Below, piece by piece: positions 38,651-52,247 of a stretch of 64,000 nt of DNA. Each line of letters opens with the position of its first letter. The first letter of the stretch is position 1. Under the pieces are notes generated by a model, which was given only the letters and a program-made list of their open reading frames with translations, made no database searches and was not told the DNA's origin. Location: positions 1,686,982 through 1,750,981 of the forward strand of contig NC_037272.1 of the NCBI RefSeq assembly GCF_000002425.4. The letters run 5' to 3'. This DNA is from Physcomitrium patens (taxonomy: Eukaryota > Streptophyta > Bryopsida > Funariales > Funariaceae). Made by a program: the position numbers and the translations under genes.

Positions 38651-39385
38651 CTTTCATATCGACAGAATAACATTTCTTAGAATTGAACCCTCACCATGAC
38701 ATTAACGATGTTCCAATGGAACATTCTTTTTATCAGTGTGCTTTTTTTTCATGAAGTTCATTCGTTGGAGAAAGTGTCCACTTTCCTCACTAAACAAATT
38801 AGAACTTTATCTCTTTCATACATGATTTTCATGTTTGGCTTATCAAATTCCATTTGATTGATTTGTTTTCAGACTTAAATAATAATTTCACCATTTTGTT
38901 TGACTGCCTATTGTTTGTTCCCAGGAAAAGAAGGAAAATAAAAATTCAATGGCTATATTGTAAAACAATGAGGTTAGTATACATAAAAGTGGGTTGGAAA
39001 GGATTGATTTTAAAAAATAGAATTTAAAAAATAATATATATAATAAATATATAAAAACTATCTATTATATATATATATGGAAATGATAAAGCGACTCACC
39101 TATCATAAAATTTTTGTACATGGATAATACAAATCTTCTTTATTATTAAAACCATAATCTATGGTTGGATAAATAGAATCATTATTCTAGATATAATTTC
39201 CAATGGTTCTCAAAAATTTCAGCTAGTAATAACATCTTTCTATTGTTCTTCTCCAACTTGCCCTATAATTATGTATGTACTAAATTTACTTCTTTATTTT
39301 ATTGTAGTATATACTCTTTTTAAAATTGTATATAGTGGATAGAGGAGAGAAAATTATATATTCTATATTTTTTTTGCATTTTGCA
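38650..39385. other. AT-rich intergenic DNA
   Basis: No gene. Composition falls back to the AT-rich background just before the MULE fossil. Confidence 0.5.
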
Positions 39386-40667
39386 ATGGAAAGTGAGGGA
39401 TATATATGTATACCACTAGAGGGATATTTTGAAAGTATAGAAGAAATGAAATGTAGTATTGATGAATTTACACAGAATGAATGCTATATTGTATGCAAAT
39501 GGCACTTTGACAAAGTTCACATTGATTACAAGTGTGATAGAGGAGACATTTATTGAGATCAAAATTATCATACTCACAAATAAAATAGTGTAAGTTGTCT
39601 AACATGATGTCTATTTGCGTTGCATACCCATCATTTACATAATAGTACTCAATGTCATTTGATTGTTCAAAATGCTCTTTATAACCATAGAACTACTTCT
39701 TTTCTTTTAGGCCATGTATTTGCTTGTTATTTGCAACTTACCAAAAAAGAACTAACTTCATAATTATTAATTATAGGCATCCCACCAAAAAATATTATTG
39801 TTGCCTTATATAAGAGTGATATTAATAGCAAAGTGATTGCTCAAATTATTTATAATGAGTGACAAAAATTATGTTACATTGCACTAGCTGAACAATCATC
39901 TATTATATATCTTATAGAAACTTTACAAAGAGCTAATTGCCATTTTATTTATCATTGTAATCAAGAAAATAAAGTTACTTTTCTATTTTTTAGACATTCC
40001 AATTGTGTTCAACTTATAAAAAGATACTTTTTCTCCATTGTCATGGATTGCAGATACAAAATGAATAGATTTAGAGTGCCAATGTTATATATTGTAGGGA
40101 TGACAAGTTTCAATACTTCATTTATCATTGGTGTTGCTTTTCTCTAAGAAGAAATATAAACCTTCTTTTGTTGGGCATTAATCCAACTTTAAGAAGTATA
40201 TGGAGAAATTTGATCCATTTGCATAGGTTTTGATAGGAATTTAGCATTAGTAAATATCATTGAACTAATATTTCTCACTTCAAATGTAATACTTTGCATT
40301 TGGCATACACAAAAAAACATGTTAATAAATTACAAAATATACTTTTCAAATGAAGTAGAATTAAGATGGTCTTCATTCTTTATATATTAGACCATTGTAA
40401 TTATTATATGTTCTATAGTTCCATTCTCTTTTGAAAATTTATGTTTATTTTATGCTATTATTAATTAAACTTTAAATATTTTACCTCGTCACTAATAAAA
40501 AAATCTACGTGAAAGATTAGTTGAGCTTTCATCAATAACTATACAATTGAAAAATCCACAAGTGAGTTATCTAAAGGAAAGACCACAAGGAGCAAGAATA
40601 GAATTAGAAGTGACATATATGCAGAAACATCAATACAATGATATGCATCATAGTTTGAATCTATAGA
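39386..40667 (+). pseudogene. Decayed MULE (Mutator-like) transposase with FAR1-type N-terminus
   Basis: Readable in a single frame over about 1.3 kb despite several in-frame stop codons (among them 39554, 39860 and others near 40146-40206 and 40389). The N-terminal part (39386-39556) shows the zinc-binding layout of FAR1-type MULEs, ending YKCDRGDIY (usual form CDRGGxYR). The catalytic domain follows: MDCRYKMNRFRVPMLYIVGM from 40043, a normally D-containing strand; then FDRNLALVNIIE near 40229; then ILCIWHIQKNMLINYK, the C..H zinc-like block. A C-terminal tail with ERPQGARIE lies near 40570. Stops replacing sense codons without any frame shift suggest decay by point substitution. No terminal inverted repeats were found. 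It is dead as a transposase. Confidence 0.8.
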
Positions 40668-41775
40668 AGCAAGAACAAGAAAATGCTTCTGTAATAATTA
40701 CAAATTAATGGCATATAATATTTGCACATGTCTTACAAAGATAACTTTTTCTTTACAATTGTCTACAAATAATATACAAATAGAGTAGAATTCAATAATA
40801 TGCTAACAAAATTGTTTTGAAAAAGTATTACATATAGTTATTTAAAAAATTATAGATGGTTATTACTTCAAGTGATATTAATTATCAATTTATTTTATAC
40901 TAATAAAATAAAAATGATCTATCTTTTGCCATTTTTGAATTAATATTTATTAATATTTTAAAGTAATATATACATCCAAATTTTATTTAGGTAATATTCA
41001 AATTTGGTTTAAAAAAATAATAATTTAAATAAATTTGGCTACATAAAAATAATATTTGATTTGAATTGCAATTGTAATGAGTATAAAGAAATGGCCTACT
41101 AAAAAGCACGAACTGATCCTTGATGTCATCCAATACATAGCACCTTCGAATGAACAATATATAGACATACATATCAACAATAGAACTAACCTCCACATAT
41201 GCGAAAAAGGTTCCATTTCTCTCCATCATATACCACCCTAAATCTCACATCTTTGTATCCTAAGCAATGAAAAGACTTCACAACCATCCATGCATTTTCT
41301 ACCTAAGATCCAAAACCTCAGATTCATAGCCTTAAAATCTCAAAACAAGATTCTACTTTGCATCCTCTAATAGACAACTCATAGATTAATTCATAGACAT
41401 GCCCAAAACTAAGCTTCTTTCTCTCTCTTTCTCTAAAAAAACAAACACATATATGTATAAATGTATATAGTATTCAATTCTTAAACCAAATATAAAAAAG
41501 TAAAAAAATGCAATCAATGAAAAAATAACATTGATGAGAGTTATAAAATAAGTCTTCTATTTTATATAAGCGACATAAGGCAATTCACACAATATTAGCT
41601 ATCGCAATAGAAACATGATTAAGTTGAAGTAAGATATCTATTTAAAGTAACTAATTCTTTTTAAATAAAAATATACTAAAATTTATGAACATTAAATATT
41701 GCAATTGCTTTAATAAAAAAATACTAGATTCTATCACAAACATACATATTTATTCTAATATTTACTTATATGGTT
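40668..41775. other. AT-rich intergenic DNA
   Basis: No gene. A somewhat less AT-rich, pyrimidine-rich stretch at 41.2-41.45 kb has no open frame of note. Confidence 0.5.
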
Positions 41776-41779
41776 AAAT

Positions 41780-42165
41780 AGAAGTGAATAAAAATAGATT
41801 TATTTCATAATCATTTTTAGAAAAGCTTTCTAGAAGCTTCATAGATGCTACTTTGATTTTACATGTGTTTGTAGTTGATTGGTAGGCTAAAAACTTGATC
41901 AACAAGTTAATCATATATTAGTAGCTTGTAGAATAAGCTAACTATGTGGTGCAAATATAAAAAACTTGTCTTGCAAGTTAAAATATGTATCTTGCAAAGT
42001 CAACATGTTTTGAAGGTCTTATAGGATATTACCACGTTGTCTCTAATTATGAGTATATATAGAAGGAAGAGTGAAGCCTTCTTTATTCTTGCCAATGCCT
42101 TTTTATTCTTTAGTCTTCTTTCAAGACTGTCTAGTCTTCTTGTCTTTCATAATAGCCATTCTAAT
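41780..42165 (+). repeat. LTR-like dispersed repeat, copy A
   Basis: Aligns by eye along its whole length with copies at about 48.04 and 51.26 kb. Shared landmarks are TTAGAAAAGCTT, AGATGCTACTTTGA, CTTGTAGAA, GCAAAGTCAACATG, a TATA-box-like GTATATATAGAAG, then GAAGCCTTCTT and a T-rich end. A promoter-like TATA box two-thirds along is typical of an LTR. No coding interior is attached, so it may be a solo LTR or a TRIM-type element. Ends are approximate. Confidence 0.6.
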
Positions 42166-44788
42166 TCAATATAATACTATCTTTGAGTGATATTTTAGTC
42201 TTTTCAAGTGACAAAAGAATATATTGAGATTTTCTTTCTTTGAGATTCATGTCTTTGATAGATTTAAACAAAAAAAAGGTGATAAAGAAAGAAGAAAAAA
42301 TCATGTTAAGGTTTCTATCTCATAAGGATAAGTAACCCACAAGTTTCATTTCTTATAAGGCTGTGAAGTTTGAACTTCTCACTTGTACGAGATAAAAGTA
42401 TTCTAAATCACACTGTTTTATTTTGCAAATACTATTAAGCTAAAGACAATAATGCTGAGAATAAACTTTAAGATCCGCAATCTTTAGTTAAGACTTAACA
42501 TGTACTTGATGTTATTTATGGTCTATAATATAAGGCTCAACACATGAAAGTAATAAGATCATCTAGGTGACAGTGCCACCCTATTGGCAATACCACCTCT
42601 AGGCTCCATTGCATTTGGAGACCTTAGATTCACTTTGGCCTCTTCTAGCCTATGATCCAACTGTCTTGTATATATTACTCAACCTCAAAAATAAACAAAC
42701 AAAAAATAATCCAATTCCAATTTTTATTCAAAATCTTCCAAAAAACATGCAAGCTTTGACATATCAAATACCAAATACCAAAATTCAAGCAACCACTCTA
42801 CAAATCTATTAGAAAACTCTAAATCCAATACCACAAATTCTTAAATCTCAACAAAATCTCCACTAGATATTGCCTTAGAGCTTTCCTACTACTCAATAAT
42901 TTTGAAATTTCTTTAACAAAAAATATCTCTTGCAAATAAAATGGTCACAAAAATGTGCATGATTCAGATTAAAAAAAAATGCTTGCAAGAATGATTTCAG
43001 CACCAGACACTAAAAGCAAGCAAACAAACATGACAAATAAGTGATACAAAGAGAAGATGATAGTATAAAAGTGATGTATAGAAAGGAAGGTGGTAAAGAA
43101 GGAAAGGCCAACCTAGCCCTCATTCCAACAAAGAATTGGGCAATGAGATAAATCTGTGGTAAGTCCTTCTTTCTTTTAAACAAATAATTAAGATTTTACA
43201 ATTAAGAACTACCACGGCTATTATTATGGACAACAACAATGAAGATTAAATTATTATGATTGTGGATGAATATACTTTCTTTTCATCGATTATAGATCCA
43301 GTGGTAGAAAAATGAATCTAGTGGTAATTATTTTTTCATGATATCTATATAATAATTTTGATTTTAAGGCAAATAAAAAAAAATGAGATAAGAAAAAATG
43401 TATTAAATTATTTTTATACTACAAAATGACTATTAAATAAATTTATTTTTATTTAGTATGAAATAATAAAATCTAAAAAGTTTTAGAAGAAAGTACTCAT
43501 ATAATATTACTAATATTTATACAATATGATTTGGAAGAAGAGAAATTAGATGTTTTTATTATTAATAGTAATATTATAATTATTTTTGTTTATTTATTTA
43601 TTTATTTATTTTTAAAATAGAATAAAATAGCTATATGCATTAAGATGAAACATTTAGAAGATTATAAAAAGAAAGATTTGTATGTAGATTATAAAAAATA
43701 TTAAATAAATTAAAGTAATATCTTATTTAGTGGTGTAAAACATTGGATACTTTCACAATAAAACAAAGATACTTTTTTAATGATTTTAAGAATTAAATGT
43801 ATTTTAAAATATTACAAAAGTTAGTTTGTATGACTATGTTATATTTATATAATATGTTTATAAAAATTTGATTATAATAAAGAAAATATAGTATAAGTAA
43901 GTTAAGATGAAACTAAATTAAGAATTTAATGTGAAATATCTAGGTTATGCCAAAGAACTATTAGATATTGATAATTATAGAGATTATGTAGAATTGAGAT
44001 TTTAGATATTAAGAAAAAGATACATTCAAAATATATTAATATGTACTAGTATATAGATATCAAAGTTAGTAATCATTTATTTATCTTCTAATTTTTTAAT
44101 ATCTTCAATAAAATATTTCTATACTAAAGATAAAATTAAAAAGATGTCTAATGTTTTATTTTTGATATCTATATATTAGTACATTATATTGTTTTATGAT
44201 GTAAGTCCAATAAGTAATCTTATATAGAAAACAGTTTATACAAGTCTAGATATCTTATATGATATAAGTATAATTAATAAACATATAGAAAATATAGAAA
44301 ATAAACATAAAAAATAAAAAAATAGATACTTTGCTATTTAAAAGACAAAAGAATTTTTGCTATCTACAAGTGAATGAAACATATATACTAAAAAAGTTAT
44401 AGTGATTAAGAAATTTAAGCTATACTTGAACTTGTTGAATATGAAATATTTTTATTTGAAGACCATGCCTTAATGTATAGTTTAAAATACATGATTCTTA
44501 ATTTTACTTATTTAAAAAAGATTCAAATTAAAGTAGCAATTATTATAGAGACACCTTAAAAATTCTTCAATATTAGCAAAAAAATTTAAGGATACAAAAA
44601 AAACATATAAACCTAAAAACATATTAATGAAATAAATATATAAATTATGTTAACTTGTACTAAATCCTTTTACATCCACTTCAATAATAGGATATTACAA
44701 GCCAATTTACTTGAGTATCTTTATCATTTATTCAATCTTTCAACACACAAATTCCATTTGTGTCAAATCCACAAACATAAAATACTTG

Positions 44789-44821
<33 letters not shown>

Positions 44822-44990
44822 TTTAAAAATCGACTTTGAATCTTTATCTTTTATACAGTTCTGTTATTCAAATCTCATGGTTACCATGAATGATTTCAAC
44901 CAACATTACCATAACATGATGAGACAATCACAAAAGATTTTTTCGTGATTGCAAAACTGTAAGGCAAATTCTTTCTTCACTTACATTACA
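42166..44990. other. AT-rich intergenic DNA
   Basis: No gene. Near 43.26-43.37 kb a segment (GATCCAGTGGTAGAAAAATG) resembles the centre of the MITE at 32.77 kb and may be a decayed relative. An (AT)n tract lies near 44789-44815. Confidence 0.5.
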
Positions 44991-45950
44991 CAATTATTTG
45001 TAAGTTTTCAGTGCAGTGTGCAGAAACAATGGCAAGTTTAAGACGTGCAAGAGACGCTGAAGACCATCTTCACATGCTAACTTCGATCATGTTGTTTGTA
45101 AATGTGCAGACATGAGAGGCAGCGGCTCTAAGCTTGATGCCAAAGACAAGGCTTGCAACGTCTGCCTTCCTCGGATTCGTATGCTTCGGTACATCATGAA
45201 ATGTGATTCAAGCTTGCTAATTATAACCCATCTGTCGATCAGAGCATTATTGATGTCATAAAAGTGGACAACATGCTTGAATAGTGAGTTTCCATAGTAG
45301 CAACGTGGAGTGAAAGCTGACTTTAATTTGTTTTGAACTTAAAACTAAAAATTACAAGTCCACTTTCCTGAACTCTGTTTGTCGCTGTTAGAGCAAGCTT
45401 AGTGGAAGATACAATTGCTTCCCAACAGCACGAAATACAAGCTCTATTCCCAACACCAAATCATCAAGCTCCAAGAGACCGGAGACTAGAGTTTTTCATC
45501 TCAAGAAATTCTGCCACATGGTGAGTGTTAGTAACATTTGGTTGAGCATCTTGACTTCGTTCCGCAAGTGCATGATTGAATGATCAAACAAAGCTCTTTG
45601 CAAAGTGTTTAGATGCACCACCACTTCGAAAAGCTAAGTGACTATATCACGGGTGCTCGTCAGAAATTCAATGTGAAGAACCAACTTAATGCCCAACTAA
45701 CACAAACCGTCACATTTTTTTGAAGAAAACATTCAAGCACTAAAATTGGTATTTCCCGCCCTGTCGGTAACACCACTTTGAACCGTGTCATTCCATTTGA
45801 AGATTTCGTTGAGTTTGATTCGACACAACTTTTTGTGGTTGTTGAGAATGTCAAAGACTTGTGCATACTGTAACTCAAAATGTAGAATAAATATTTGCCA
45901 TCGTAACTGATCACCATTGTCTCAGAACAGTCTGGTGCTAAGGATTTGGC
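44990..45950. other. Unidentified less AT-rich island
   Basis: About 0.95 kb with near-balanced composition inside a long AT desert. Both strands have broken open stretches. On the plus strand NTTLNRVIPFEDFVEF near 45770-45815 and HFEKLSDYITGARQKF near 45620-45670 read like protein; on the minus strand a frame runs 45660-45917. I recognise no family. It is probably a decayed gene, an organelle-derived piece or an unidentified transposon. Confidence 0.4.
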
Positions 45951-48040
45951 ATAGAGACAATACCTTTTATAAATTGTTTATTTGGAACATAAAGAAGCAA
46001 AGAGAAAAATTGCAAACAGAAAATTTTATATCATTTTAAAAATTACATTGAGTTTCAAGCTTACATTACAAGGCTTTAAAATTAAGTCAAGAAATGCAGA
46101 CTTTGGATGTGGGGATTACAGTCACATTGTGTGGATTATTTTTCTGTTATAGTTAATTTGTTTTTGTCTAATCCCAAAAATTTGAAAGAAAAAAACAAGT
46201 ATTATTCACCTTTCTGTGGTTGTTTCCTACTTGTATTTAATGTTTTAAACCAACAAGTTTTTTTGCTCTCTAAAAGATGGCTCCAAATAGGGTTTTCTAT
46301 TTTTTATATTTAATTTAATTTTTAAATTAAAAATCATGTCATTTCTTTGTATTCAAATTCTTTCTATGAGAAGTGGCTAATAGAATTATAAGAAAAAATA
46401 AATAACTATTTGTATAATGTATAGGATACAAATATTGTAGTGCTACTTATTCCTTTGTTGAAGATTTTTCTCCATGCATTTGTAAGTATGCATTTGTGCC
46501 ATATAAGCCTCATAATTGCTAATTCTTTTTTGACTATGTATTTTTTTATGTAAAACTTGTAATTTAAATACAATTTTAAATTTGAAGATAGTAAGAAAAT
46601 ATTTGGATTTTTTAAAAGTTATAGTATTTAAAAACCTTGCATTTAATGGTATAGTTACTTAAAGATACTTTTGTCTTTAAGATTCTATAAAATAAATTTT
46701 AAAATTTTAATAGACAAAGTCATCTTAAGATGTATGTATACATATATATATCTCAAAAAATATTTGAGAAAATATTAAAGAAATTACTTTTTTTCTTCTA
46801 AAAAAATTATTTAAAAGCTCAAATAGATACTATAGCTAAAGATTATCTTTTTAGTAATAAAATCTCATTTAATTACTAAAAAAAATATTTTTAAATATAG
46901 AGTATTGGAAAAATATTTTTAAATATATAGAGTATTGGAAAAATATTTTTTGTTTAATAATCTACTAATATACTAAATATTCTTCGTAAAGATTAAAAGA
47001 AACATCTAAATTAAATTCTTATTCAATATGCAGCTTTAACATACTAAATTTATAATTTATAAATTTAAAAAATAAATTTCTTAGATAATTTATATAAATA
47101 ATATATATTTTAAAAATAGTATATATTTTAAAAATAATATATAAATATAATTAATAATATTAATTTATTTACTTAATACATTCTTGAAATTATTATTTTT
47201 GGTAATTTTGTTTATATTCTATTTTTTTCTATTCTTTGATTAATTTAAAGAATTTCTTAATAAATTAATAATAAATATTATTAATAAATAAATAATAATA
47301 ATAAATTATCAATTTAAAAATAATATAATTTAATATTAAATTTATTTTTAATAATTTTTATCAAACGTTTATTTTTAAGTATTTTTAAAACTATTAAATA
47401 AAAAACATATTAAGATTTTAATCAAACTTATCATTGTAAGATTTTTAAAAAATTATATGAAATTCTTCTTTGTTGAGACAAGAATAAATTTTGTGTATTT
47501 AATATTTATTGTAGATTTCATTATAATATTATTATTGTTTTTTAATCTTCTTTTATTTATTTACAAATGTAAAAATTTATTTTTATTCTTTTATATACTT
47601 AAGATAATATAATTTTCAAAATTTTATAATAATTCTGTAATTTAAAAATTTTCTAAAGATTAGAAGAATTTAAATTAATATACTTACTAATAGATGATAA
47701 AAGAAGATAGTATCTCTACTCATTTTGTAGTCTATTTTTTGTTGAATCTTTTAAAGTAAAGACTTATTATAAAAATAAAAATAAAAATTTTACAAATTGG
47801 AAAGTTTTATTTCTTTCAATTTTATTTTTAGACTCTTTAATTTCTTATAGCTCTTCTTAATTTTTTTTCTATTTTTGGTCTTTAAAATATTTTTAAAATT
47901 AAATTTGATAGTATTTTTAAAAAGATAATGCATTATTATTTTTAAGTTAATAATTTTTTATACAATATATATATATATTGTTATTACCAAAAGTATCACA
48001 AACATATATTTATTATAATTATTACCTAAGTTATATGAAG
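45950..48040. other. AT desert
   Basis: Extremely AT-rich. Nothing recognisable beyond simple repeats. Confidence 0.6.
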
Positions 48041-48042
48041 AT

Positions 48043-48440
48043 GTAGAAGTACGTAAAAGTAGATTAATTTCATAATATCTTTTAGAAAAGCTTCTTAGAA
48101 GCTTCATAGATGCTACTTTGACTTTATATTTGTTTGCACTTGATTAGTAGGTTAGAAACTTAGTCAACAAGTTAACCACGTGCCACACATATTGGTAGCT
48201 TGTAGAACGAGCTAACTTTATGGTGCCTACATAGAAAACTTGCCTTGCAAGTGAAGATACGTGTTGTGCAAAGTCAACATGTTTTTGGAGGTCCTATAGA
48301 ATGTTGCCATGTAGCTCCTAGATAGATAGTATATATAGAGGCAAGAATGAAGCCTTCTTCACTCTTGTCAATTCCTTTCTTGCTTCTAGTCTAATTTCAA
48401 GGGTCTCTAGTTTCCTTGTCTTTTGGCAATAGCCATTCCA
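48043..48440 (+). repeat. LTR-like dispersed repeat, copy B
   Basis: The clearest of the three copies. It runs from about TGTAGAAG to GGCAATAGCCATTCCA and so has TG...CA ends, with a TATA-like GTATATATAGAGGC near 48330. It is in the same orientation as copy A and roughly 75-80% similar by eye. Confidence 0.65.
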
Positions 48441-48578
48441 GTTTCTTTCTTAATATGCATATTTAGTTATTTCTATTTTTTATCTTTCTTTGAAAAAAGT
48501 CTCACTTATTTATTTATTTTTATCAAGTTCTTGTCCTTGACAAAAAGTACCTATCATAGTATTTTTAAAAGCTATCTA

Positions 48579-48609
<31 letters not shown>

Positions 48610-48864
48610 CTTATTTAACTACTTCTATAAAATTAGATTAATTTTGGAGTAATAATTCCTCAATTTTAGAAAAAAATTACCAAAGAAACTTTAAATTGTA
48701 AGAGACAGGAACAAAGAATTTTTGATCTTTATATAGAGTAATCTTTTGATATAATAATTTCTTTTTGATTTTCAAATATAATAATGCTTTGATTTAATCC
48801 ATTTTTAGAACTTTTAAAATTTCTAGAGTTGGCTTAATTAATAAGTAGTTAAATGTGGCATAAG

Positions 48865-48912
<48 letters not shown>

Positions 48913-49110
48913 TGTATTGTATTGCATATTTTTTTGTATATAAATAATTTAATATAAGTTAAAAAATTAATTTCAGAACTTGATATTTTTTCCCAAAGAA
49001 TAGACTATTTTTTTGATCAAAAGCATTAAAACACCAAAGACATTGTATATTATTATCTTTTGAAAATATTATTATTATTATACTTTTTTACTTGTTTTTT
49101 AAAAAACTAT

Positions 49111-49188
<78 letters not shown>

Positions 49189-51254
49189 TTATGTAAAACC
49201 CTTTAGAATTTCATAATTCATGTATCTAAAAACAAAAAAAAAATAAAGAAAAAAAGAGCACACACAGACACATACTAACAATACATTAACTTTTTATACC
49301 ATCACAACCAATATATAAAGTGGTTAGTTGTAAAGGTTTAAACATATCAAGATTTTTTAATAAATTATTATATATTAATTAAATATTTTATTTGAGATTA
49401 TTATAGGAATATAATGATATTAATTAAATAACCAAAATTTCTAAATAATTTTATTTTAAATTTTTTGTAGAATCTTTACCTTGATTCAATTTATGAGCAA
49501 GCACTAGCTACAAAGTTAATTATGCATAGCAATTTAAGTTAAAGTACTACCAAGTAGACCAACTTTATCTAAAGGATTTTACATATAAATTGGTAATTTT
49601 TAATTTATTTATATTAAATATAATCTTATCTAATCAATAATTGATAAAAATAAATAATTGGTAAGAATAGATTCTTGTATCAAATAAATAATTTTATATC
49701 CAAATATCTTTTTGAAATTTTAGCATTTTAAAGTTGATTTTAGGTTAGATGATGAACTTTTCACCAATCATATATATTGTGAATTTTTTTTATTAAATTT
49801 ACTTGATCCTTAAATATTAATTGAAGCAATTTTTTTATTGATAGATATGATAGTTGACTCTTTTAGGATGTTCAAAAAGTTTCACAATTATATCTTAATA
49901 AATTCATAAATTTATAATAATAAATCATAAAATTTTGAAACAAACATAGAAGATATGATAATTAATTTTTTATTTTTTAAATATTTAATATTTTTTAAAA
50001 AGACATAATATTGATTCAAAAACTCGTTTTTGTATTAAAGAAAATCTCAAAATATTGATTGTCATTATATAAAGAAATGATATATTAAAATAAAAAATCT
50101 ATTTATATAAAAAATTATGGTTGAAAATGAATATTTTTACCTATAATAGAATTCATATAGTCTAATTCTTGAACAACATTATTTTTTAAAGATTGCATAT
50201 TATTATTTAAATTTTTTTTGTATTATGATATAAGTTCTTTAAGATTTTAAAGTTATATAATTTATTTTTATCTCATTAGATTTTAGAGCTTTTTATGAAG
50301 AATTTTCAAAGCACCACAAGATATTTGTAGTAAAAAAAAATTAAAGTTGCATATGTAGAAGTAAGAAATGATTGAATTTAATCTTTTAAAAAAATTAATC
50401 TCAAAAATTAAACTAATGAAAGAAATTTTATACGATCATAATTACATAATAATGATTAATATTCAAAATAATTATAATCATTTTTGTCATCTTAGGCATA
50501 TAGTCTTTTAGAAAGTAAAAATTTTAAACTAAATAAATATTAAATAGTCTTAGAATTTTACTTGATACATCTAAAAAGTTCTAAGATCAAAAGTATAACT
50601 TATTTATTGAAAATTAAAATTTTGATTTATATAAGAAAAAATATTTAAATAAGCTATAAAAATAAATAATATTAATAATGATAATAATAATTTATTTATT
50701 TATTTATAAAAAATATAAAAATTTATTTAATCAAAGCTTATAAAAATATTCTAAATTGATTGAAGATTTTAAATTTTTATTTAAAAAATAAAAATAAAAA
50801 TTATTATTATTTTTTAATTAAAAAATTAAAATTTAAAAACAAAATTTTCCACCATTTGGACCAATTTAACTCTTTTTATAAAAAAGATTAACTTTCTTCA
50901 AAAAATAAGTTGTTAAACATAAAAATAAAAATAAAAATAAGAGACTTATAAAGAATCTATAAAATATTCATGATATTTTATAAATATATCTATTTTTGTA
51001 AAAAAAAAATCCTTACAAATGTATGTAAATTATTTTATATTTTATTAATTAACTAATAAAAAAATACTTTATCTCAAAAAAATGTAGTCTTCAAATAATT
51101 AAGTCAATTTTAGATTTTATATTAAGTAGTTTTTTAAAGATTTTATAATCTAATATTGCCAAAGTTATATATCAAAAATTAATAAAATATCAATACATTC
51201 TTATCTAATTCAAAAAGAGTAGATACTTACTTAAAGTTAGGATCACATTAAAAT
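48441..51254. other. AT desert with long (AT)n tracts
   Basis: No gene. It holds (AT)n at about 48582-48609, 48872-48910 and the longest tract at 49120-49183. Confidence 0.6.
49120..49183. repeat. Longest (AT)n microsatellite
   Basis: 64 bp of pure TA/AT dinucleotide, extended to the left by TATATATAC. Such tracts occur at least 20 times in the window. Confidence 0.9.
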
Positions 51255-51604
51255 TGGAATGATGATTGCCAAAGACAAGAAAAATAAAGAGTCTAGAAAC
51301 AAGACAAAGTACTAGAAAAAGCATTCACAAGAATAAAGAAGGCTTTATTCTTGTCTCCATACATACCATCTAACTAGGACCTCTAATAGGTGTTCAACTT
51401 GTGAAACATGTGTCTAATCTACAAAAAAAGTTTCACATTAGCACCACATGGCAAACTTTTACTACAAGCAGCTAACTTGTTGGCCAAGTTTTCAACCTAC
51501 CAATCACCTATTAACATGTGTAAAGTCAAACTGCATCTATAAAGTTTCTAAGAAGCTTTTTCAAAAGATATTATCAAATCTATTTACTTCTATTTTTTTC
51601 TATT
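51255..51604 (-). repeat. LTR-like dispersed repeat, copy C
   Basis: An inverted copy of the repeats at 41.78 and 48.04 kb. The reverse complement reads AAAAAGCTTCTTAGAAACTT, then TTTGACTTTACACATGTTAA, later GAAGCCTTC written here as AAAGCCTTC, and ends TTGGCAATCATCATTCCA. It is more diverged than copy B. Confidence 0.6.
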
Positions 51605-51806
51605 TAAATCTTTTCATCTAGGTAAATACATATATTTTTGATAAATACATATTAGATTTTTAATTTTTAATTTTTTAAAATTAATCAAAAAAATCTTTAA
51701 ATACAATGCAATATTTTTTGGCTTCAATAGTTTTATAATATTCATTAACATTCTATAAATGATACAATTTTTTTTAAAAATAATAAAAATAGTATTTTTA
51801 ATTATT

Positions 51807-51853
<47 letters not shown>

Positions 51854-52192
51854 TAAAAAATATAAAAGATAAAAATTATATGCTAAAAAAAATAACTATG
51901 CATTTTATACACTTTAAATAAAAATTTAAAAATTTACCCACTTAAAAATTAATTTAAATATAATCTTTAAGAAGGTAAAACTTTGTATGGTTTAAAAAAA
52001 GCTTTTGAGATTTCACAAGGTATTTAATATTTCCTTCAATGTCCTAATTATTATTTTTTATATTATAAAAATATTTTTAAATTTTTATCTTTATCTAAAA
52101 GATATGTTAATAAAATAAAAACTAAATTAAAATTTTAAAATAAATAATATAAGATCTGAAAAAAATTATTCTATCCTCTAAATTAGATATAT

Positions 52193-52247
<55 letters not shown>

